Source: Parabacteroides sp. TM07-1AC (GTDB lineage: Bacteria > Bacteroidota > Bacteroidia > Bacteroidales > Tannerellaceae). From it: DNA of 64,000 nucleotides. The translations under genes were made by a program, and so were the position numbers. The stretch lies in contig NZ_QUKD01000003.1 of NCBI RefSeq assembly GCF_003480915.1, forward strand, positions 248,001 to 312,000, read 5' to 3'. Of the stretch, positions 34,599 to 43,041 are shown piece after piece; the stretch's first letter is position 1, and each line of letters begins with the position of its first letter. The notes beneath the pieces were generated by a model, which saw only the letters and a list, made by a program, of their open reading frames with translations, was not told the origin of the DNA and searched no databases.

Positions 34599-36983
34599 TT
34601 ACCGGATAAGGAATACCTGTTTATATCGTTTTACAGTACCGCCGGAATGGTAAACCTCAGCATAGAAGATATAAACACCTGTTGGCAATTTTCTTCCTGC
34701 AGACGAGGAACCGTCCCAGGTAAGCTGTCCGGAGAGGCCCAATAGTTCATGGTTGGCAATTTCAGCGACACGCTGTCCGGCCGTATTGAAGACAAAGGCG
34801 CGGCAATTGTATCCCGGTTGATCCAGATAATAAGTTATCGAATAATGGTTCGAGCCGGGAACCCATTCCGGAGCTTCTACTCCGGTCGGCTCATCCGGCT
34901 CATCCGGATTGGGTATCTTCGACTGGGAGTTTTGATAACCGGGAGTTCCATAACCGGCTGTAGCAGACGCTGAAGTCCAGTTTGCTGCCGATTGTGTTTC
35001 AGCTTCGGGATCAATTCGTTCAAGGGCTACGCCTTTCTGGTCTTTTATGGAGGAAGCATGCCATTTGGAGGAATAGGAGACTTCATCGATCACTGTTTCA
35101 TCCTTTGTACGGAATAATACAAGTGTAGAAGATGTATTTGCCAATATAGGAAGTTTGGGGATTTCAAATAAAGACAAGGAAGACAGGATCGTATAGAAAT
35201 CAGTGACCCCCGATTTGTTTTTAGTCAACAGCACATAACCATCCGGTTCAATCATTGAAGTAACAGACGATAAAGGGTAACGGGTATTCAATGTGCCGTC
35301 GGCTTTACGGACAGCTACTGATAAGCCGGATAGCGGCAAAGAGCGATCAGAGCGGTTATACAATTCTATATATTCACTGCCACCGGCAAAAGGATTCGGC
35401 AGAAGTTCGTTAATAATAAATTCAGACGGTTCAACTATAACGGAAGGATCATCTTCAGAATCATCCGGTTTATCCGGATCGTCAGGATCTTCTGAATGAT
35501 CGGGCTTGTCGGGATCATCCGGTTCCACAGGTTTTTCCGGCTCGGTCGGTTCTTCTTCTTTACCGGACGAATTAACGGAACCAGGTGTCCCGCCACGAGG
35601 ATCGGAAGACAGATGCCAGTCACCGGAGGCGGAACGCTCCCACGATTTGGCAGGGGTAGCCTTGGGGTATTCGTATTGGTCAATAATAGTTCCGGAGGGA
35701 TCTTTCAGCATCAAGCTTTGTCCTTCATCTCTTAATGGATAATACATACTAACAGGTATAACAATTCCATCTAAATCAAAATCAATTTCTGATCCACTCT
35801 TACATAATAGTGCATATTTATTCGTTTGCAAATCAATATCCGGCAAAACAAAACATCTTGTTCCACACCAAAGTTCCAGACCTTTAAGAGCAACTGACGA
35901 CCGAGATGTATTATACAACTCTATATATTCAAAAAATGGACCATCGCCTGGTTTAGCCATAATTTCATTGATTAGAATTGTACCGGAAGGAATCACAGGA
36001 TCATAACCTTCATCTTCCAATTTAAATTCTTCAGATGCTAAGTTCAATGATTTACCTGACAAATCCGTAAGTCCGGTAAATGAAATAATATAAGATTCTC
36101 CAGGAGTCATATCTTTAGGAAAGCCAGCATTCACAACAGCCTTTGTATCACCATATTTTAGGTAATCAGCTTTTCCTATCCCTGATATAAATGAATTAGC
36201 ATTGGATATATCAACAGGAGATTCGAAATTAAACTGTAATTCTGACAGACTTACTATTTCCACATCAGGAAAAGGCATTTCCACAGATGGGACATCGGGA
36301 TCATCCGGATCAACAGGTGTTTCATCCGAGTCTGTAATTGTAGGAGTTATTTCATCTGATATTCTTATATTATCCATTAAGAAGTGCTTATTTCGACTTC
36401 CTGTATAAATCATATTAATAATGAAATAACCAGACACCGGAGCATTTGCAATTGGATATGTACAAGATCCTTCTTCTTTATAATATTTATCATTAATATT
36501 GCGAGAATACATTTTCCAATACTTATTATCTTCTAAAGTTACTTTGATACTAAGGTGAGTTTTACTATCAAGACTACTTTCTTTTCGGTCGAACATATCA
36601 ACTCCACCATTTCTTCTCAACCCTATTTTCTTTTCAACTTTATCATTCTTTTCTTTTTTACATCCGATCTGTACATAATAGTAAGTTTCCGCATTTTCCA
36701 TATATAAATAGATACGCATATAATTTTTCTCGCTTGGGACTGTTTTCATCTGTATTTCAAATTCCCATTGCATATTGGGTGTATAAGTAATTAGTCTTTT
36801 CAAAGCGGCAACACCACCATACCCTTTCGTAGCATTAAGTTGCAATTGACCATTTACGAGTAGAAAAGAATCACGAGCACCAAGCCATTCTGTAGATAAG
36901 ACAGGCCCATCAAACGTTTCTGTGAACTGTGCAAATGCACAAACAGGAAGTAATACAAGGAGAAAAAGAATAAATTGTTTCAT
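34599..36983 (-). CDS. Secreted lamin-tail-domain protein with C-terminal sorting-like domain
   Basis: 794 aa. A signal peptide (1-18, ending AFA) is followed by a jelly-roll-like part (about 20-215), an Asp/Pro linker, a beta sandwich, a first lamin-tail domain (about 335-470, ILINEIMAKPGDGPFFEYIE), a linker rich in DDPDKPD repeats (about 475-525), a second lamin-tail domain (about 530-690, FIINELLPNPFAGGSEYIEL) and a C-terminal module (about 720-794) ending TGVYIFYAEVYHSGGTVKRY KQVFLIR. That end resembles a type IX secretion (type A) or FlgD-like domain. It is probably displayed at or released from the surface. The 5' half of the gene is more AT-rich than the 3' half. Confidence 0.82.
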   Translation of the reverse strand: MKQFILFLLVLLPVCAFAQFTETFDGPVLSTEWLGARDSFLLVNGQLQLNATKGYGGVAALKRLITYTPNMQWEFEIQMKTVPSEKNYMRIYLYMENAETYYYVQIGCKKEKNDKVEKKIGLRRNGGVDMFDRKESSLDSKTHLSIKVTLEDNKYWKMYSRNINDKYYKEEGSCTYPIANAPVSGYFIINMIYTGSRNKHFLMDNIRISDEITPTITDSDETPVDPDDPDVPSVEMPFPDVEIVSLSELQFNFESPVDISNANSFISGIGKADYLKYGDTKAVVNAGFPKDMTPGESYIISFTGLTDLSGKSLNLASEEFKLEDEGYDPVIPSGTILINEIMAKPGDGPFFEYIELYNTSRSSVALKGLELWCGTRCFVLPDIDLQTNKYALLCKSGSEIDFDLDGIVIPVSMYYPLRDEGQSLMLKDPSGTIIDQYEYPKATPAKSWERSASGDWHLSSDPRGGTPGSVNSSGKEEEPTEPEKPVEPDDPDKPDHSEDPDDPDKPDDSEDDPSVIVEPSEFIINELLPNPFAGGSEYIELYNRSDRSLPLSGLSVAVRKADGTLNTRYPLSSVTSMIEPDGYVLLTKNKSGVTDFYTILSSLSLFEIPKLPILANTSSTLVLFRTKDETVIDEVSYSSKWHASSIKDQKGVALERIDPEAETQSAANWTSASATAGYGTPGYQNSQSKIPNPDEPDEPTGVEAPEWVPGSNHYSITYYLDQPGYNCRAFVFNTAGQRVAEIANHELLGLSGQLTWDGSSSAGRKLPTGVYIFYAEVYHSGGTVKRYKQVFLIR

Positions 36984-37011
36984 AGCTATATAGTTTTGTT
37001 ATAAAATTATC

Positions 37012-37019
37012 TATCTTTG
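37012..37019 (+). promoter_or_regulatory. -7 element of the asd promoter
   Basis: TATCTTTG fits TAnnTTTG. It leaves a leader of about 90 bases before the ATG at 37115. No -33 box is found at the normal spacing. Confidence 0.5.
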
Positions 37020-37114
37020 CGCACTAATAGTTTACAACTATACGCGCGACCCTGATTTTGGATGCGGTAAAGTTATAACATTTTTTTTATATTACAATTT
37101 AATTAGTGCTCAAA

Positions 37115-38125
37115 ATGAAAGTAGCAATTGTTGGTGTGAGTGGAGCGGTAGGACAAGAATTCCTGCGCGTACTCGACGAAAGAAACTTCCCGATGGATGA
37201 GCTTGTGCTTTTTGGCTCATCGCGTAGTGCCGGACGTGTTTATGACTTCCGTGGTAAACAGTACACCGTTAAGGAGCTTAAGCATAACGACGACTTTAAG
37301 GGAATCGATGTTGCTTTTGTTTCGGCCGGTGGCGGTACATCTGTCGAATTTGCAGAAACCATTACAAAACATGGCACTGTAATGATCGACAACTCCAGCG
37401 CATTCCGTATGGATAACGATGTACCTTTGGTAGTTCCTGAAGTGAACCCGGAAGATGCACTGAATCGTCCTCGCGGTATCATTGCCAATCCGAACTGTAC
37501 TACCATCCAGATGGTCGTTGCATTGAAGGCAATCGAAAAGGTATCGCACATCAAGCGTGTACAGGTAGCCACTTATCAGGCAGCCAGCGGTGCAGGTGCA
37601 ACTGCAATGGCCGAACTGATTAAGCAGTACGAACAGCTGTTGAAGGGCGAAGAACCTACAGTAGAAAAATTCGCTTATCAGCTGGCATACAACGTGATCC
37701 CTCACGTAGACGTGTTCACTGATAACGGTTATACGAAAGAAGAAATGAAGATGTATAACGAAACACGCAAGATCATGCACTCCGATATCGAAGTGAGCGC
37801 AACCTGTGTTCGTGTTCCGGTTATGCGTGCTCATAGCGAAGCAACCTGGATCGAAACAGAACGTCCGATCAGCGTAGAAGAAGCCCGCAAGGCTTTTGCA
37901 GAGGGTGAAGGTATAATCCTGCAGGACGATCCGGCAAACAAAGACTATCCGATGCCTTTGTTCGTAGCCGACAAAGAACCGGTTTACGTAGGCCGTATCC
38001 GCAAGGACATCAGCAACCCGAACGGCTTGACATTCTGGACCGTTAGCGACCAGATCAAGAAAGGCGCTGCCCTGAATGCTGTTCAGATCGCTGAATATTT
38101 GCTTAAAGTAAAGAACATAGGATAA
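37115..38125 (+). CDS. asd: Aspartate-semialdehyde dehydrogenase
   Basis: 336 aa. Reduces aspartyl phosphate to aspartate semialdehyde, the branch point to lysine/diaminopimelate, threonine and methionine, so it is normally needed for cell-wall synthesis. The nucleotide-binding loop is [18 protein letters not shown] (residues 3-20), the catalytic Cys128 is in ANPNCTTIQ, and the substrate-site text [13 protein letters not shown] is present. The ATG at 37115 gives the standard MKVAIVG start; a GTG three codons earlier is not needed. It is a single gene with its own terminator. Confidence 0.97.
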   Translation: MKVAIVGVSGAVGQEFLRVLDERNFPMDELVLFGSSRSAGRVYDFRGKQYTVKELKHNDDFKGIDVAFVSAGGGTSVEFAETITKHGTVMIDNSSAFRMDNDVPLVVPEVNPEDALNRPRGIIANPNCTTIQMVVALKAIEKVSHIKRVQVATYQAASGAGATAMAELIKQYEQLLKGEEPTVEKFAYQLAYNVIPHVDVFTDNGYTKEEMKMYNETRKIMHSDIEVSATCVRVPVMRAHSEATWIETERPISVEEARKAFAEGEGIILQDDPANKDYPMPLFVADKEPVYVGRIRKDISNPNGLTFWTVSDQIKKGAALNAVQIAEYLLKVKNIG

Positions 38126-38147
38126 CAATTTTGTAATCTTTCTATAT

Positions 38148-38184
38148 AAAAGGGACGGTCTGTTGGAGGCCGTCCCTTTTGTTT
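38148..38184 (+). terminator. asd terminator
   Basis: Arms AAAGGGACGG and CCGTCCCTTT with an 11-base loop, followed by TGTTTT. Confidence 0.88.
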
Positions 38185-38365
38185 TAAAAGTGGTGAATTC
38201 CCGGATTGTCTTCTATAAAAGATAAAATGAGGATTGTTTTATCTTTTATAATCGATAAAATAAGCCTGTTCAATAAAATATTTTGGTGATTTAACAACAC
38301 ACTATTCCATCCGGAGTGATCCGACAATGGAAGTCCTGATCCTACACGAATTACTCATATATAAT

Positions 38366-38398
38366 ACAAAAAGCTCCGATAACCATAGTCACCGGAGC
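38366..38398 (-). terminator. Terminator of the second giant surface-protein gene
   Basis: Arms GCTCCG and CGGAGC, with a T5 run on the - strand. It occupies the same place as the terminator of locus 1. Confidence 0.75.
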
Positions 38399-38432
38399 CA
38401 ATTTTGTATCTGTGTCCTCTCTTCGCAGAGAT

Positions 38433-38470
38433 ACTGACAGATGAACTTTATTTTATTACTTTAGTATTAA
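38433..38470 (-). repeat. Conserved 3' block of the DUF6383 loci, copy 2
   Basis: Identical in all 38 bases to 8229-8266. Flanking bases on both sides are similar but not identical. Confidence 0.85.
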
Positions 38471-38509
38471 TATCTACCGCCTGTTCCCCCATCGCAGGTT
38501 ACTTTGCAA

Positions 38510-38529
38510 GGGCGGTTCACGAACCGCCC
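38510..38529. repeat. REP-like palindrome at the locus 2 3' end
   Basis: Arms GGGCGGTTC and GAACCGCCC around AC. It fills the slot that holds a different palindrome at locus 1 (8311-8337). Confidence 0.85.
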
Positions 38530-38577
38530 CTACGCACGGTAAACAATTTAGAATTTTATTTTCAATTTGTAAATTGC

Positions 38578-41500
38578 TTATTTTACGATTGCCTTTACAG
38601 CAGCTTCGCCTTCAACAGCCACTACTACAATACCTGCCGGAGCAGAGATAGTAACTTCGTTAGAAGAAGCAACAGTGTTAGCAACCTGCTGTCCAAGTAC
38701 GTTAGTGATCACTACATTCTTGCCTTCAGCACCCTTAACAACTACAGCACCGTCGATAGTTGAAACACTGACAGCAGAAGCGTCGATAGCTTCGTTGTTT
38801 ACAGCATCCTGTGTTTCTTCTTCGTTGATACCGAATACATCACCTCTTTCATAAGTCGGAACAACAACTACTGTACCGTTGATCCATTTCAGATAACCTT
38901 CGTTGGAAGCTGCTTCTTCGTTCGCCTTCACGTCATCTTTGTCAACTGAAGCGATATAGTTCTTATACTGAGTTTGAATTTTGAAAGTCTTATCGCTTTC
39001 GTTAGCAGGATTTACATAACGGAATGCGAACTTAGCAACATTGAAGTCAGGAGTATCCAATTCTAATTTAACTGAATCACCGTTGTTACGGATGATATAC
39101 AGAGTGTCATTGATATGAATACCATCTACGAATGCTAGCTTAGCCAGGTTTTCACCAGCTTCACCTTCATTGATATAAGGATTGTTATGCAAATGAGTTG
39201 CACCGTATACATTAGCTGTATCGATCAGGTTGACCAAATAGCGAGCTGTTACCATACGGTCTGTTCTCGGGTGACCAGGAACTGTACAAGTATCAGGATC
39301 GTGAACGTCAGCATTTACAGCCAACAGATACTGCCAGCAAGTATTCGGGTTTTCTTTTGTACCACGGTTGATATAAGCTGTATCAACAAACATAGCCGGG
39401 TTGATCTTGTCAAACTGATGAACGTTGTCAATATTCAGGAAGCTCTGAACTTCGTCTTCTACTACAGAGTTCTTGTCAGCCTTTTCATACAATACCTGAG
39501 AGTTGTTGTCTGCACGATAAATACTTACGATTTCACCGAAGCCTTTAGCTACTTTGTGATATTCAGGAGCATCCAAAGAAACCAGTTTAAACAAATCATT
39601 AGAGTTAATCTGTTCCCAAGATTCTTCTACCTGAATCTGACCTTGCTTAGTTGTTGTTGCACCGAACAATTTCTTGCTCAGATCCAAAGTATAATATTTA
39701 TTATCTTTAGATATCTTACCAGCTACACCGATGATATTGAATAAGCCGTTTGCTTTTTTCTTCAATACAAAGCTATTATTTGCAGTCAGACCTGCTTCAG
39801 AGCTATAGTCTTTAGAATCCGGATCGCAATACATTGCATCTTCATCCAAACCTACTTTATTCTTATCGATATAAGTCATATACTCTTTGTTTCCAGCATT
39901 CTGGAATGCATAAGTCGGAACGAACAGAGTATCAGCAACAGCCTTGAAACCTTTCTTATCATAATCATAAGAGTTGCTAATTACAATTGCAGTGTCGCCA
40001 GTTGCAACTACACGCCAGTTAACAGAATAATCTTTTTCTTTTGTCAAACCAAGCAAATGCTTACCTGCATGATTTTCTGTCACATAGAAGTCAGTTTCTT
40101 CTGTTGAAGCAACAGCCAGTTTATACTGAGTATCTTTGATTTCTGTTTCTTTGTAGTTTGTATAGAAATCAGCAACTGTCAATTTAGGATCAACCGGGTT
40201 GATGATAAATGTATCACGTTCTCCAAAGCTGAACATAGCTTCGTTATCATCATAAGAAATAGTATACTTGTTATTAGCTGCATCCAACACATTCAGATAC
40301 AATGCATCAAATTTAGCAGTTGCTTTAGAACCAGCTTCACGGTTTGTGAAAGTGAACTGTGTTTCAGAATCTTCATCTGACAATGAAACTACCCACTGAG
40401 CTTCGGGAACAGCCTGCAAATATCTAGCAGCTTCAACCAATTCAGGAGAATAGTTACCTTCGTTATCCAAACCTAAGACTTTACCATTCTTAGCTTTCAA
40501 ATTTTTATCTGTTGTAACGAATGTAAGTGTTACATAACGATCACGGAATGGGTTGTTCTTCTTATCGTATGCATTTACTCTTGTATCAGAAGCAATTGCA
40601 ATATTCAAAACGGTAGGAAGTTCTTCCGTTGTAGTCAAATAGATCTGAGGATTAGTATCTGTTCCAGCTTTTACTGTTGTCAAATAAAGCTCATCATCTC
40701 CTATTTGGATAGCTACAATTGATTTTTCGTCCGAATTACCTAATACTGTTACTTTCTCTGCATCATCAATTTTACTTACCAAAGCCAATCTTTCACCAAT
40801 ACCAGTAACATTTTCCCACTGGGTATCAGCAAAAGCAAGGTACTTATCACCAACTTTTAGATATGTAGAACCACTTTTTGTTTCCAGATAAAGCAATTTG
40901 CCAGCCAATACATTTCCATTGTTAATAGTAAGGCTAGTTTCTGCATCAACCGGTCTTGTCAGATTCAGCATAAAGCCATTACCTAACAATGCATTCAAAT
41001 CGTCTGCATCCCATGCAGTAATAGCTGCATCTGCATCAACGCTACCATCTGCTTTTACCTCTACAGTAATATCCTGATTATCATTAGAAACAGAACCCTT
41101 ACCAGCTACAACATTCTTGTTACCTACAACAAGAGCAAAGTCTGCAGGAAGTTCTGTTTTTGAAACAGTAGAGTTAGACAAAGCATCAATAACTGTATTA
41201 GCATCAGCATTATTTACAGACAGAGCCTGAGTGCTCTTAGTATTATAGTTAGCTGCCATATCAATAACAGCCTGCTGGAATACTTCAATTTCTGCATCTG
41301 TAGCATCTTCTGGTAAACTTACCTGAGCACTATAATAATAAGATTCTCCTTTTGATTGACGAACATCTGCATATTCGAATACACTTCCTTCAAAAGTATT
41401 TTGAGAAGCGATATCAGCAGCAGCATTAGTCTTACCTGTCAATCCTGTAAAAGTAAGAGCAGTTGACAGATAAGTAGCGTTATCGCCAGTTGTCACTTTC

Positions 41501-42123
41501 TTTTGAATTGCAAGATTGTTATCTTTGATCTTCAAACCTGCAACATCATTTCCTTTAACAACAATGCCATAAGTCATGAACCCCTCTAAAAGATTAGTGG
41601 CTTCTGTTATAGTATTATTAGAAATAGTAGCTTTTTCAACACTTGCATCAAGTACAATACCCGTTTTATTTGCAGTTGGCTGATTATTACATGTATTTAC
41701 AGTGATAGGAAGATTCTTTACTGTAACATTATCCGCACTAATTTGTAACTGACCGACAATAGCACCATCACCCTCAGCTGTAATTGTTATACCTTCTACA
41801 TTTACATTTAAGAAGTTTGCACAATTTCGTAGATAACCACTACCAGACCACTTTATGCCATAAGTAGGAAATGTTATTTCTTCGGCAAATACAATCTCAT
41901 CACCTTTTACAATGCCATCCTCTCCTGTTTTAAATTGCCATACATCAGTATTAGTTTCTTGGCCATTTTGGGCATCCCCTTTCCAATCTGTAACAGTTGT
42001 AGTGATGTCATTAAGATCAGAAATACTTTTAATTACGTACTTCTCTGCCCAAGCATCACCACTCCACAGCGAACCGGCAAGCACTAAGCTCGCCGCCATA
42101 AGCGTAGAAAACTTTTTGTTCAT
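38578..42123 (-). CDS. Giant phase-variable surface glycoprotein with C-terminal DUF6383-type domain (paralogue)
   Basis: 1181 aa. Signal peptide MNKKFSTLMAASLVLAG to about residue 26. Residues about 95-290 have the look of a right-handed beta-helix (VEGITITAEGDGAIVGQLQI, ADNVTVKNLPITVN, KATISNNTITEATN). The C-terminal half parallels the protein at 8382-12767 (MFVDTAYINRG, INDTLYIIRNN) and ends with the same type of domain (SVSTIDGAVVVKGAEGKNVV to VEGEAAVKAIVK). D-T-(A/L) glycosylation tripeptides are frequent (DTA, DTL). It lacks the Ala-rich helical insert of its paralogue. It probably forms a surface layer after O-glycosylation. Its control segment is at 42200-42394. Confidence 0.88.
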   Translation of the reverse strand: MNKKFSTLMAASLVLAGSLWSGDAWAEKYVIKSISDLNDITTTVTDWKGDAQNGQETNTDVWQFKTGEDGIVKGDEIVFAEEITFPTYGIKWSGSGYLRNCANFLNVNVEGITITAEGDGAIVGQLQISADNVTVKNLPITVNTCNNQPTANKTGIVLDASVEKATISNNTITEATNLLEGFMTYGIVVKGNDVAGLKIKDNNLAIQKKVTTGDNATYLSTALTFTGLTGKTNAAADIASQNTFEGSVFEYADVRQSKGESYYYSAQVSLPEDATDAEIEVFQQAVIDMAANYNTKSTQALSVNNADANTVIDALSNSTVSKTELPADFALVVGNKNVVAGKGSVSNDNQDITVEVKADGSVDADAAITAWDADDLNALLGNGFMLNLTRPVDAETSLTINNGNVLAGKLLYLETKSGSTYLKVGDKYLAFADTQWENVTGIGERLALVSKIDDAEKVTVLGNSDEKSIVAIQIGDDELYLTTVKAGTDTNPQIYLTTTEELPTVLNIAIASDTRVNAYDKKNNPFRDRYVTLTFVTTDKNLKAKNGKVLGLDNEGNYSPELVEAARYLQAVPEAQWVVSLSDEDSETQFTFTNREAGSKATAKFDALYLNVLDAANNKYTISYDDNEAMFSFGERDTFIINPVDPKLTVADFYTNYKETEIKDTQYKLAVASTEETDFYVTENHAGKHLLGLTKEKDYSVNWRVVATGDTAIVISNSYDYDKKGFKAVADTLFVPTYAFQNAGNKEYMTYIDKNKVGLDEDAMYCDPDSKDYSSEAGLTANNSFVLKKKANGLFNIIGVAGKISKDNKYYTLDLSKKLFGATTTKQGQIQVEESWEQINSNDLFKLVSLDAPEYHKVAKGFGEIVSIYRADNNSQVLYEKADKNSVVEDEVQSFLNIDNVHQFDKINPAMFVDTAYINRGTKENPNTCWQYLLAVNADVHDPDTCTVPGHPRTDRMVTARYLVNLIDTANVYGATHLHNNPYINEGEAGENLAKLAFVDGIHINDTLYIIRNNGDSVKLELDTPDFNVAKFAFRYVNPANESDKTFKIQTQYKNYIASVDKDDVKANEEAASNEGYLKWINGTVVVVPTYERGDVFGINEEETQDAVNNEAIDASAVSVSTIDGAVVVKGAEGKNVVITNVLGQQVANTVASSNEVTISAPAGIVVVAVEGEAAVKAIVK

Positions 42124-42199
42124 AATTCTAAAATTTAGTATTAATAATAGTGTTAATGAAATATATGTTCTTCTTATAAATTGTCTCTTCTAAATAGAA

Positions 42200-42394
42200 T
42201 GACGAGAATAAACGTTCCTTTTTTCTCGTCATTTTTTGAGGGTTTGTTACCATAAAAGACAATTTCGTACTAACTTTGCTATTCGGTTGATAAGAAAGCA
42301 TATAGGGAAGAAAAAATTATTTTGAAAAAGATTGGAGGTTTAAAAGAATGTGGTAACTTTGCTGACGAGAAAAAAGGAACGTTTATTCTCGTCA
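42200..42394. promoter_or_regulatory. Invertible promoter segment, locus 2 (perfect 32-bp inverted repeats, OFF orientation)
   Basis: The left repeat 42200-42231 and right repeat 42363-42394 are perfect reverse complements and enclose 131 bp. The ends are TGACGAG/CTCGTCA and the core CGTTCC is at 42213-42218 in the left copy. The interior shares with locus 1 the blocks AATTTCGTACTAACTTTGC and TTGATAAGAAAGCATATAGG. The promoter inside points away from the gene at 38578-42123. Confidence 0.88.
42332..42361 (+). promoter_or_regulatory. Promoter inside invertible segment 2, pointing away from the gene
   Basis: TTG (42332-42334), a 19-bp spacer, TAACTTTG (42354-42361), one base before the right repeat. 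Spacing and placement are the same as at locus 1 although the spacer sequence differs. Confidence 0.78.
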
Positions 42395-42478
42395 CTCGTT
42401 TTTCCCTCCATAATTTTTGATTATCAAACTTCTTATTAGATTTATGTTCATTAATAATATAATAATGACATTAATATA

Positions 42479-42492
42479 TGTACGTATGTACA
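42479..42492. repeat. TGTAC-N4-GTACA palindrome beside invertible segment 2
   Basis: TGTACGTATGTACA, 85 bases beyond the right inverted repeat, counterpart of 13095-13108 at locus 1. Confidence 0.6.
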
Positions 42493-42881
42493 TTATTATA
42501 TAGAAAAGTAAACTTTTCCTATTAGCACGAATTGACCACACACACAACAAGCTTATCAACAAAGAATTACTAACAAACAGAGATGTAATTATATCATCTC
42601 ACATCTACTTTCATTCTGATCGGATGAAGTGTTCAAACCCTAAGAGAGAACCACTGAAATACTAAAATCTAGATATTGGCGAATTAAGGGCAATTCTCCT
42701 ATGTTTCAAATACACAATAATAACTTTACAAAAAAACAGAGCATACTTTACACTTTAGAATACTATAGGTTATAAATAAGGAAGGAGTGCGTTCCTTATT
42801 CAAATTATAGGAGAAAATGGCTTAATTATAGGGAGTTTTAGAAGTGAAAGTCCTAAGAATAGTTCTTATATAAAACGGGAA
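42493..42881. other. Non-coding stretch with no recognised element
   Basis: AT-rich DNA between the locus 2 control region and the terminator of the SusCD module. I see no convincing reading frame, RNA or repeat. Confidence 0.5.
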
Positions 42882-42919
42882 AAAGGGTGACGTCATAAAC
42901 AATCGCGACGTCACCCTTT
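42882..42919 (-). terminator. Terminator of the second SusC/SusD module
   Basis: Perfect 13-bp arms AAAGGGTGACGTC and GACGTCACCCTTT with a 12-base loop; on the - strand the stem is followed by TTCCCGTTTT. It closes the module directly after SusD, so no enzyme gene belongs to it on this side. Confidence 0.82.
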
Positions 42920-43041
42920 CAGATGTTTATCTTCAAAGGACAGATACGGTTTTACACAGGATGATTCCGTAATTATAAATTACAGGCAGGTACCAATTTA
43001 TCTCGTTGAGCTGCTTTAATAAAATAAAATCACCTTTTACT

